A stretch of 64,000 bases of DNA from Microcebus murinus (taxonomy: Eukaryota; Chordata; Mammalia; Primates; Cheirogaleidae), in NCBI RefSeq assembly GCF_040939455.1, contig NC_134120.1, forward strand, positions 59,501,501 to 59,565,500, in the 5' to 3' direction. The notes beneath the pieces were generated by a model. The model worked only from the letters and a program-made list of their open reading frames with translations, was not told the DNA's origin and ran no database searches. How positions within the stretch are numbered: position 1 is the first letter of the stretch; every line of letters begins with the position of its first letter. Shown one piece after another: positions 37,281 to 64,000 of the stretch. The position numbers and the translations under genes were made by a program.

Positions 37281-38415
37281 AATGGCATGTTAAGGGAGCA
37301 GAGGGGAAAATTAATAACAAACCTTGGTGTGCATATGGGAAATGTCTACACCAGAGGGAGTAGAGGATTCTTAGGAGAATACCATGGAGTGCAGCTATAG
37401 GGGGAGAGGGTTCTGACTGCTAAAGTAGAAGTCCATTTGCAAAAATGGACTCTCATGAAAGAGAACTTGGGTAAGCTTGTCATCTGGCTTGGCGTAGGAT
37501 GGTTTGAAAGAGGAAGAAGAAACTGGATGCCATAGTAATACAATGTACCAGTAAGTCTCTTGATATTGGTAATGCAGAAGAATGAAAGACTAGGGTTAAT
37601 TGGGGGACTGTGTGGGCACAGGAAGTAAGGAAAAAGCATGCCCTGTGTGTTTATACACGTATTTTTATACCTTCTACTTGTTTTTTTCCCAAACCTCTTG
37701 GCTCTACTTTCTCAGGCTCCAAAACGAAAATCCACCTACTACCAAATCATTTTGTGTATCTATGTGGCTAAGTTTTTATTGGTTTTGATCTATGGTGCAT
37801 GGAAAGAGAGCCTACTACCACCTGGACAGTCTAGTATCATACACAGAACACTTAAAGTGGTTAGAAAATATGAGATAAAAGTAGCTGGTTCTTGCTTTAA
37901 TATTTTTGTTGTTGAGTCTAAAAACACTAGTTTGAAAACATGAATACACTTGATCTTTGGACAATAGCAGTATCCATATTAAGTCATTAATGTGAGGCTA
38001 GTTATCTCCTGTTATCATTTCATTATAATATTTTCATCAGTATGCATTATAAATCAGTACGTTAAAGGGCTTTTATCCATTGTAACGCACTTTACAAATG
38101 CAAGAGGTTAGTTGAGAATTGTATTTGAATATCCTAGATCTATGTAGCCAATATGATACGCTTGCTTTATGGGGACAGTTGTGTATGTTTGAGTTTTATT
38201 TGCAATATTCTTGAAATTGAATCTTAACTGATTTTAGGAAAACCTCTTAATCTCTTTGGGCTCACTTTCCTTGTCTATAAATTAAATACTCATAGTAAAG
38301 TTCCTTTTAGCTCTGATTTGAAAGCTTTAGTTTTAAATGAGAGAGTTTAGTGGTCATTATGATGTTTAAGATAGGAGGCAATATGTTTAAGTTATTTTAC
38401 TCTTTTTATATGTAG
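37281..38415 (+). other. CANX: CANX intron 1, distal part
   Basis: Unique-looking intron sequence up to the exon 2 acceptor (TATGTAG at 38409-38415). A short stretch around 37700-37800 stays open in two frames, but no exon signals support coding. Confidence 0.5.
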
Positions 38416-38418
38416 ATC

Positions 38419-55846
<17,428 letters not shown>

Positions 55847-57155
55847 AACAATCTTAAGAACTTGATCTGTGATTTCCTCTCCCTCCCCTTCCTGCAAGCG
55901 TGGTCCTAAGAGAGTACCCGGCACACTTTAGGTTGAAACTCAGAAAACCTCAAGACGTCACCATCAACAGGTTCCAGTTGAACACTAGTCTGTAATTTTA
56001 AACATCTAGCAGTAAATAATTGCAATTGTGACATAAAGGACCCTGTTTCTGTAGAAAAGAAAACATTTAACATAATGGTTGTGAAATTTAACATAAAGCA
56101 ACTAACTTGTATTTTTGTTTTTGTTTGTAAACATCTTTGTTTTTTTAAAATAGAATGATAGAACTTTGCCAATCTTTAAAATCTTGGCTTAATTTAATAT
56201 ATTAATCTGTCCATGCAGAAATAACACCAATACTTAAAAATGCTAGGAGATGAGTTGCAGTTTTTATAACAGACTTTTTTTTTAAGTTTGGTATTATAAA
56301 ACATTCAAATGTCTCTGTCCCTCAAAATTGATAATCATGTTTAAAGTAGTCATTTATGGCTTTAAACTTGTTTTGCTTGCTTTCCATTACTCTTTTCTCC
56401 TAAAGAAATCTAGGAGAGAATTGGATGGAAGCCCAAATTTATGTAGAGGTTCTGTTTAAGTTGTATTAAAAATAGACATACAAAAAGGAAAAAAAAAACT
56501 TTTCACTTTGGTGTTGGTTAGATCATAAAACGTGTGTGTTCTGTTGCCCTTGGAACTGCTTAGTTTCCAGATAGCTTCACAATTAGTGGAGGAGGTGGCT
56601 TCATATGGGCACTTGGGTATTCATACCCCATATACAAGGAGCATTGAGCTTCTGGAGCAGTGGCTTGTTAAGGAACCCATTAGCAAGGTATGCCATGTGA
56701 GCTTTGGAGTTGGTGTTTTCATCACTTCTTCCACTGTGTTGACACTGTTTTCCTTACCGATTTCCCCAAAATTCCCAGCTTTCTCCTCTGCTATGCATTT
56801 TCTTCACAGTGCAGCTTGCAGTCCGTTGCTGAAAATGATTATAAACTCTGCATAGTGTTAAGCTTTATTGTGATTATGTGTATTTCTTTCTTTTAAGCAG
56901 ACCCACACCTTTCCAGGGTCAAAGTACAGGATAGAATACAATCTTTCATTTTTATCCATTTCTTTTACTCTGTGTAAAGACTTTAGGAGTCTAATTCAGA
57001 GGTGAGCCAATTTAGAATTGACTGTAATTGAACATAGGCTAAAAGTATTTATGGGAGGAGTGACACATAGCATGAGCTATCTGATTTTTGTAGCTGCTAA
57101 ATATTTTAAGCCTTCATTTGCAATTCATGTAATTCATTTGTGTCTTAAATTACAC

Positions 57156-57161
57156 AATAAA
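57156..57161 (+). terminator. CANX: Proximal CANX poly(A) signal
   Basis: AATAAA followed at about 15-35 bp by a T-rich then GT-rich stretch (TTTTTTTTTATGTGGCTTG), a good downstream element. Confidence 0.55.
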
Positions 57162-57633
57162 GCAGTCCTGTTCAAATTTTTTTTTTATGTGGCTTGTAAA
57201 ATTTTTTAAAAAAATGATCTTAGGTTTGTTTTTCATGTGGAATGCAGATGGGTGCTATCAGAGCCTCTCCTATACCACTATAGTGTAATATTATCACACT
57301 ACACTGAAACATATTCAGAATTAGATGTTATTATAGCTTTATTCTTTCTTCATAGGCGTTTCAAATATACTGATGATACTATTCCTTGCACTGAATATAT
57401 AAACACTCCACAGTGTTTATATTGGGGAGATGTTGGAGAGGACGTATATTTGTAAAACATGAAGGCTATATCCATTTATTTTATCTTCTTTTTTTTTTAA
57501 ACTGGTTCACTTAAATTCTTTTGAGGGTTGTATGCATTTTTCTTGCTGTTCAGTGCTTTTTCCTTTTCATCTGTTGTTTGTGGTCACAGTGACATTAGCT
57601 GGGTAGCGGACATTCCCAAATGTATTGAGTGCA

Positions 57634-57639
57634 AATAAA
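57634..57639 (+). terminator. CANX: Middle CANX poly(A) signal
   Basis: AATAAA followed by CAGTTGTTAC; a weak downstream region. Confidence 0.3.
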
Positions 57640-57836
57640 CAGTTGTTACTTAGCAAGACCTGAAAACATGTCTGCAGATTGCTCCTTGAAGCAAATATGG
57701 GGGATCCTTGCATTTCTAGAAATCTGCTGCCTTCATTCTCCACTCATGTTATATTTCATGCCTCACTTCTTCCAGCTGAACTTTAAACCATTAGAGTGTT
57801 CATTGCTGTTCCAGGATTATTTTGTAGTTTATCCAA

Positions 57837-57842
57837 AATAAA
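57837..57842 (+). terminator. CANX: Distal CANX poly(A) signal
   Basis: AATAAA, then a T/GT-rich stretch (CTTGGTTCTTTTTTTCAG) 20-35 bp downstream. Best candidate for the gene end. Confidence 0.55.
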
Positions 57843-57860
57843 GCAAAAACAATGCCTTTT

Positions 57861-58382
57861 CTTGGTTCTTTTTTTCAGTTTTTGCTGAAGTTACAGCATC
57901 CTGATTAAATGTCCAGCACATTAATGAATGACTAGCAGTTTTCAGCTCTTAAAAGGCACTTATATTATGATTTCACATGCTGGTTACCTGTCCCATTGTT
58001 GTAAAATACCCAGTCTCCATCAGCTGTGTTCCTCAATTTTTCTTATCCACAAAGTATTCGTCAACATATTTTCAAACTGTCACATTACTAAATGGTGTTA
58101 CATTAAAGCCCTGTGTTAAGTGTTTGCTTTTGACTGAACTTCTTCATAGTAACCTTCAGTGTGTTTTTTACTGTTTCAATAGTGGGTTAATCTTCTTTTA
58201 ATTGGCCCCTATATGAAAGTTTGCTAATGTGCAGAAACTATTATAGATGGTGAAATAATTACCTTATCTCACCACCTGAGTTTGATTCAGTCTTTTATAT
58301 TTAGTTCTTGCCTCCTCCTGTTGCTGATTGTGGTTCAGTAGTTTCTATTGTATGCAAGGACAGCAGTTCAGAAAAGGAAGAG
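57861..58382. other. CANX-MAML1 intergenic, left part
   Basis: No repeat or gene recognised. It could include further CANX 3' UTR if cleavage is more distal (an ATTAAA lies at about 58102). Confidence 0.4.
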
Positions 58383-58632
58383 ATGCCAGCCCCAAGAGGT
58401 GGCTCACACCTATAATTCTAGTGACTTGGGAGGCTGAGGCAGGAGTATCACTTGAGGCTAGGAGTTCAAGACCAGCCTGGGCAATGTATCGAGACCCCCA
58501 TCTTTATAAAAAATTAAAAAATTAGCCAGGTACAGTGACTTGGGCCTGTAGTCCCAACTACTTGGCAAAAGGCCAAGGCAGGAGGACTGCTGGAGCCCAG
58601 AAGATGGAGGCTACAGTGAGTTGTGATCATAT
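58383..58632 (+). repeat. Old, diverged Alu
   Basis: CCAGCCCCAAGAGGTGGCTC to GATGGAGGCTACAGTGAGTT; lacks the end of its right arm. Confidence 0.8.
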
Positions 58633-58870
58633 TCATCTTCTTTGCTACTGGTAATTTATAGATAATATTCTTTAAGACTTAGAGGAACCATTGAACTTTT
58701 AAATTTCTATTAGAAAATAATCTTTATTTAGAATCAGACTCCGTATTTTACATATACTTGAATATTTCAGGGATGTTTTTGAAAATTAGGCCAAAAGTTT
58801 TTATGCATGATTTATGCTTTTAGATGCCTTGCTGAAAAGATATACACAAAATTTAGTACTCCTAGTTACT

Positions 58871-59190
<320 letters not shown>

Positions 59191-60120
59191 CTATTTTTTC
59201 CATTAAAAAGAATAGTTTAATTCTGGTATAAAATTTATATGTCTGAAGTAAGCAGGGCTACATTAGGGCATTTTCACCTTGGTAGCCCACTTCCTACACT
59301 AAAAATTAGAATTTGTATTTTTCTACTGCATTTGTATAAGAACAATATTTGACTAAGGTCCATTTTTTTCTCTGGCTTTTAAAATAAAACGTTTTCGTGA
59401 GCCCTAGTAAAAAGCAACGAATGTTTGACCTGCTGATGGTGTCTTTCAACTTAGAGCCTCCTGGCACCTCCTTTTTTAACCTGTTAGCAATTAGGGTGAC
59501 AATACCTGTTCCTAATATCCCCTGGCGCCTCCCCTGTCTAGTTTTAGTATTGACACTTTTGTCCCGCTTTTTCCTATACAGTCCCACCCACGCCCTCTAC
59601 CTACTAATAATACTGGAGCAGAATTGTCTTTGGTTGGCTTTAAGGACTACCTTTTAAATGTAAAACTTGCAGTCCAGGCTTCCTGTTTTTAATTGAAGCA
59701 TTATCCTTTGCTTTTCTAGTCCCCTCTAATGGAGCTGCACTCACATCTGCTAAGCTTTTAAGTAGTAATTCTGCACTTCTGAATTCTGCATTTGTTCAGA
59801 CATTCACAAATAAGTGGAAGTTGACAGCCCCAATGATTCAGAACGGTGCTAGAGGAAACTTCTACCAGCTCCCTCGCAGACCCTTCTAGCCCAATTATGG
59901 GGCTGGATAAGGTGAAAGAAAAACGGCTGACGTTGAAATAGCGTAGCTACTTTCAGCTTATCAAAGCTAAAATCAAAAGGTTGGGAGAAAATGAATCGCC
60001 ATGCTGTGAGGCGGACGGCTGGGTCTGGACACCGAGTTGGATTCACTCCCTTTCCTCAGGGGTCCGGAGGGGCCTGCCTTCAAGAGGCAGCGTTTGGGAA
60101 GCCTCTAGTCACCTCCAGGA
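59191..60120. other. Intergenic upstream of MAML1
   Basis: Unique-looking. GC content rises towards 60000. No coding feature supported. Confidence 0.4.
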
Positions 60121-60288
60121 AGGGCTCCTGTCAGTCACGCTTAGCTCCCCGGGCCAAGGGTGACGCCCGCCCAGGGGCTTCCCTCCGCCCTTCGCTGGAG
60201 AGTTCCTTTTAAATACCGCTCCGGAGTCCGAGCGCACCTCTTACGTGTTCGGCCTCACGCCCTCGGGCGGCCAGTTCTTCCTTTTTTG

Positions 60289-60293
60289 ATTGG
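60289..60293 (-). promoter_or_regulatory. MAML1: Inverted CCAAT box
   Basis: GATTGGCC context; NF-Y-type site about 90 bp before the YY1 motif. Confidence 0.45.
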
Positions 60294-60376
60294 CCGGAGC
60301 CCCTGTCCATCAGTCATGACGCGCGAGGTTGCCTGCTGAGGCCCCGCCCTCTTCCGAGAGCCCTGAAAACAATTTT

Positions 60377-60387
60377 AAGATGGCGGC
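60377..60387 (+). promoter_or_regulatory. MAML1: YY1-type motif with embedded upstream ATG
   Basis: AAGATGGCGGC is a full match to the YY1 consensus, typically found at or just after the start site of CpG-island genes. Its ATG (60380) opens a 20-codon upstream frame ending TGA at 60440-60442. Confidence 0.65.
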
Positions 60388-60442
60388 GTCGGCGGCACGG
60401 AAAACAATGGGACCGAGGTGGCGGGGACAGGCCGAGGCCTGA
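60380..60442 (+). other. MAML1: MAML1 upstream ORF (20 codons)
   Basis: Begins ATGGCGGCGTCGG (-3 A, +4 G: strong context) and ends before the main ATG. It matters only if transcription starts upstream of 60380. A second, 4-codon upstream frame lies at 60536-60550. Confidence 0.4.
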
Positions 60443-60631
60443 ACTGGGCAGCGAGCTCCGGCTGGGGGTCGGGCCGAGCGGGGCAGGAGAAAGACCCACC
60501 GCCGCGCGTGAGCCCGCTCCACAGCCTGCGGGAGCATGGGGCGGCCGTGAGGCGGCCCGGGGCTGCCGCGGGGCGCGGAGCCCGCAGTGCCAGCCGGCCC
60601 CGAGAGGCCCGGCCCGTGCAGCCCGCGGCCC

Positions 60632-60958
60632 ATGGTGCTGCCCTCCTGCCCCATGGCGGAGTTCGCGCTGCCGCGGCACAGCGCGGTCATGGAGCGCCTC
60701 CGCCGGCGCATCGAGCTGTGCCGGCGCCACCACAGCACCTGCGAGGCCCGCTACGAGGCCGTGTCGCCCGAGCGCCTGGAACTCGAGCGCCAGCACACCT
60801 TCGCGCTGCACCAGCGCTGCATCCAGGCCAAGGCCAAGCGCACCGGCGCGAAGCACCGGCAGCCGCCCGCCGCGGCTCCGGCCCCGGCGTCCGCCGCGCC
60901 CGCCCCGGCCGCGCGCCTCGACGCAGCCGACGGCTCGGAGCTCGGCCGCCCGGTCGCG
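60632..60958 (+). CDS. MAML1: MAML1, mastermind-like 1, exon 1 (N-terminal part)
   Basis: MAML1 is a nuclear co-activator that binds the Notch intracellular domain-CSL complex and recruits p300. The exon encodes 109 residues: MVLPSCPMAEFALPRHSAVM, then the basic Notch/CSL-binding helix ERLRRRIELCRRHHSTCEAR, YEAVSPERLELERQHTFALH and QRCIQAKAKR, then an alanine/proline-rich linker that is low-complexity and likely variable. It ends in phase 0 at GTCGCG|GTGAGT. The ATG is chosen by match to the family. Its context (CCC before, G after) is not strong, and a second ATG is seven codons on (MAEFALP). The rest of the gene lies beyond the window. Confidence 0.95.
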
Positions 60959-63900
60959 GTGAGTAGGGCGCAGGGCAGCCTCTTCGCCCGAAAATGCGTC
61001 CCCTGACGCCGCTCGGGCCCCCAGGAAACTCCCTCGAGCGCCTGCAGCTCCCGGGTCTGGCTCGAGGGAGGGTAACATGGCAGGGAGCTGAGCGGTTGTC
61101 ATCTTTGGGAAATGGCACTGTGGCATCACTTTGCGAAAAGATAACCGAGGAGTCCTTGCCTGAGGCTCGGCGTGGGACGGCTGGCGAACGCTAGCCGAAA
61201 GGTTTTTCTCCCAGACTTAATTCTAAAATTTGAGAACGTTGTTTTGGAACACACTGATACTCGAGTTGCCTGTGATGTAGGGAGTTCTTGCACATAGGCC
61301 TGGTTTCATTTATTCTTCATATGTTTATTGGGTCTTTGTGCTGTAAGCAGGGTCAGATCTTTAATATGAAAATAAGTTGGCTTTCAGTTGACCTAACTGT
61401 TCTGAATGAAAAATAAAAAAAAGTCTTTGGACTTATAAAGTGCACATTGCTGCTCAGTGAGTTGCGTAACAGTATTCCTTCTTTAGGCAGCCTGAAATTT
61501 GTGAACTTGAGATTCCTGCAATATTGTTGACAGTTCTAGTTTTAATTTATGAGACCTGTTTAAAGTCTCTAATATTAGATTGTTAGTAAGTTATTATGCC
61601 CATTGGGTTCTCAGTAGATACTTGTGAAATTTGTTGGTTAGGTTTTTCTCTCTGAAACTGGTGTGTAAAAGGGAGACAAGATTTTTTTTGTGTGTGGTTT
61701 TCTTGGTAGTTTTAGTTTAAAACAAATGCTGCAGTCTAATCGGTTCAGTATATTTGTAATTCATGCCTTTATTTTCTCTTACCTGGGCTGTTGTAACTAA
61801 CTTTAGGCATTTATTCTCTTTCTGCCTCTCCAATTGATAGAAACCCTTCTATTGCTTTGAAGACGTAACATCTGACCTAACCCATCTTTTCATGTCCCCT
61901 GCAGATCCTCTGCTCTGGTTGAATTATTTTCCTCATTTTCTACTACATTAGCCTGGGCTGTTGGACTAGAAGACAAAATACTTGGGTTCAAACCCAGGTT
62001 TCATTGCTTATTGTATTGTCTGGTCAAGTCATCTCATCCTCACTTTTCTCATTTGTAAACTGGTGGTTTGTTGGCCTTCTTATCCCCAGAGTTCTTTAGG
62101 ATTGAAAGAAATGAGTGTGGATGTAAAACTACAGTATTCTGTAAACTGAAAGGCTGCCTGCAGGATCCTCCTCAACATCTTTAAGAATCCTACCATGCCA
62201 CCAGTCCCAGCTCATCTCTTCCCTCTTCTTTAAAGCAGTTTCTGACCAGTCTAGCCCACAGCAATCAGAATCACTTTTGTCAGAACATTTAGGAAACATT
62301 GTTTTTGCTATTTATTTTTAGCATGTGCTCACATATTACTTTAGGTCACATATTTACAACTAGACTAAGCTCTTGGAAGCAGGGAGTGCTTGGGCTCAGA
62401 GTTCTGCACATACATGTCTGAGGCCCTCAGAGCATGTTTGTTGAGTGAGTGATAAAAACTCGTCAGTGCTTTCTTTACTCAGTAATCTGTCCTCCTGTGT
62501 GCTAACCTCAAAAAGCTAAATAAACAGCTTAACTTCGTAAGCTGCCTTTACTAACAACTCTTGTTTTCAGGAAAGACTCTTAAGAGTAGTAGTAGGTTGT
62601 CATTCCAATTGAAGTAAAAAAGGCTCATAAAAATCATGTTTTTACACACAAGTAGTTGCCTTGAATACCCCTTAGAAAGTATGTTAGTAGTGATTCCATT
62701 TCCAGTTAAAGTTCTTTTAAGAGTTTAGACCTTATATGATTTTTTCAGACCTGAATCACTGGAGAAAGTCAGTGCGCTATATAAAGAGAAATTAATTCTG
62801 AGTGTGTTAGAACTTGAATCTAGCTTGTCAGTCATTCCTTTGGTGTCAGAGCCTGATCAGATGTGCCATGTTATGTTGATAGACATTACATTTAAACCTT
62901 GACCCCTGGATTTCCTGATTTTAAATTTTACAGTAGAAGTGCTCTCCTGTGTATGTATGTAGGAAGAGGGACCCTTTTCATGTCAGGTTCCAAGTGATTC
63001 TGGCTGAGCTCTTTGGCCTTGGAATGGGGTCATAGGAACAAAAGATAAGTATCACTATGAAAACAGTGGCGTTTTCCGTTTTAGTGGGTCCTTCAGTTCA
63101 GATGGGGAGAGTCCTTGACTGTATGATTTTGGCTTGGAAAACATAGCTTTGCACAGCAAGATGGCAAGAACGTACCTCTTAGTCGTTATTTTTGACAACT
63201 TTGTATATGTATTTGATCTCATTAATATTCCTTATATATTCCTTATATAAAGAATATTATAGTCTTATTTTTTTTCCAAGTGTGCTATAGTACTGTTAGA
63301 CAGTCATTTCGTTGCCAAAGTTACTTAATCAGCAAGCCATTTGCACAATTGGAAAGGGATCAGATTTACTAATAGGGTTTACCTTAAGTTCAGCTTATTA
63401 TTTTTTTCTTCTTAGGCTGTCCCACCACAGCAAAGTGTTTGCCACTTAGTCTGTTAGAGAGGAATCAGGAACAGTGCTTCAGTCTTTTTTTTTTTTTTTT
63501 TTTTTATATTCTAGTTTTCAAGGAATGAGCCTATTAGATTTTCTTTATATTCTTTGTGTTCTTCAAAAACAAATAGTAGTATTCTAATGACAGAATTGAC
63601 TTATTTATATTAGGAATTCTGGGTTAGGGAGACCTACCCACCTACTTTACACAAACATTCATTCTGTAAGTGAAAATACTCTTTACAAAAGCATGCACAT
63701 TTTCTTTCTGTAATAAAATGTTATAAAAGTTTATTCCCAGTCCCTTTATCAACTGTTGCTACAGTTTTGCTGCTGAGCAAGAACTGTCAATGATTGTGAT
63801 AGTTGACAAAGAATGCCAGCCATTCACCCTGGAAGTTTCTTTCCTAGCTTGGTTTTAGGTTTGTAAAATTTCTGTCTCTCCCTTTTTTAACCTTTTATTT

Positions 63901-64000
63901 GTAAATAACTTCGGACCATAGAGGAAGCTACACAAATAGTACAAAGAACATCTGCATACTCTTTACCTAGAGTTACCCATTGTCACTATTGTGCCCCATT
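60959..64000 (+). other. MAML1: MAML1 intron 1 (runs off the edge)
   Basis: Begins with the donor GTGAGTAG. Contains no Alu, unlike the CANX introns. A MIR-like piece is visible at about 61950-62150 (ATACTTGGGTTCAAACCCAG) and an L2-like piece at about 62330-62460 (CTAAGCTCTTGGAAGCAGGG, GCATGTTTGTTGAGTGAG). Ends in an L1-like fragment (about 63880-64000). Confidence 0.75.

Larger units (their letters stand above)
55847..57860 (+). other. CANX: CANX 3' UTR (approximate end)
   Basis: About 2 kb of AT-rich sequence without Alu or L1, consistent with selection on a 3' UTR in this Alu-dense region. Three AATAAA signals are listed separately, and which are used is not decided by sequence. The right edge is set about 18 bp past the last signal. 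Confidence 0.6.
60121..61000 (+). promoter_or_regulatory. MAML1: CpG-island promoter and 5' UTR of MAML1
   Basis: CpG-dense block around the first exon. It includes a TATA-like TTTTAAATA (60207-60215), an inverted CCAAT box (ATTGG, 60289-60293), CCCCGCCC with CTTCCG (GC box and ETS-type core, about 60343-60357) and a YY1-type motif (60377). The start site is probably in 60230-60400 but cannot be fixed. Confidence 0.75.

Noticed and set aside
60310..61129. Minus-strand frames over MAML1 exon 1
   Set aside because: Composition shadows; the plus frame matches MAML1.

Overview
This window is mammalian genomic DNA. It most likely comes from a strepsirrhine primate, in particular a Malagasy-lemur-type genome. 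Dozens of Alu elements carry a middle linker of the form ATTAGTTGGCCAATTAAT/TATAGTAGAGAC (reverse: CTATAAATAGAAAGAAATTAAT). I associate this linker with strepsirrhine Alus and not with human AluS/AluY. Genes have introns, CpG-island promoters and AATAAA signals, and there is no bacterial-style gene organisation. The order CBY3 (-), CANX (+), MAML1 (+) matches the human 5q35 neighbourhood.

Layout. 1-6.2 kb: gene-free, packed with Alu and old L1 pieces. 6.24-12.34 kb: a 6.1-kb minisatellite of about 200 copies of a 30-bp (sometimes 31-bp) unit, with higher-order duplications. 12.7-13.65 kb: CBY3, a Chibby-family coiled-coil gene on the minus strand, ending about 400 bp from the array. 13.7-25.0 kb: intergenic DNA with Alu, L1, Tigger1 and simple repeats. 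25.04-25.96 kb: CpG-island promoter of CANX with a perfect CCAAT-N9-CCACG ER-stress element. 25.8-57.86 kb: CANX. All 14 coding exons can be placed and join in frame to 592 codons plus stop, followed by a roughly 2-kb 3' UTR. Its introns hold many Alus, three hAT-type elements, L1 fragments and a processed CKS2 pseudogene that is itself split by an Alu. 57.9-60.1 kb: intergenic. 60.2-61.0 kb: CpG-island promoter and first coding exon of MAML1, whose first intron runs off the right edge.

The three genes are not an operon or a pathway. CANX makes the ER lectin chaperone calnexin, MAML1 a nuclear Notch co-activator, and CBY3 a Chibby paralogue. The most unusual structure is the minisatellite. 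Its 30-bp period keeps long minus-strand reading frames open (10-residue repeats such as LETWALGEGG), and its minus strand is rich in G-runs. I see no evidence of a novel protein system. The items most worth a second look are the array, the ER-stress element, the nested pseudogene/Alu insertion, an Alu sitting 33 bp from a CANX splice acceptor, and an L1-derived patch inside an Alu.
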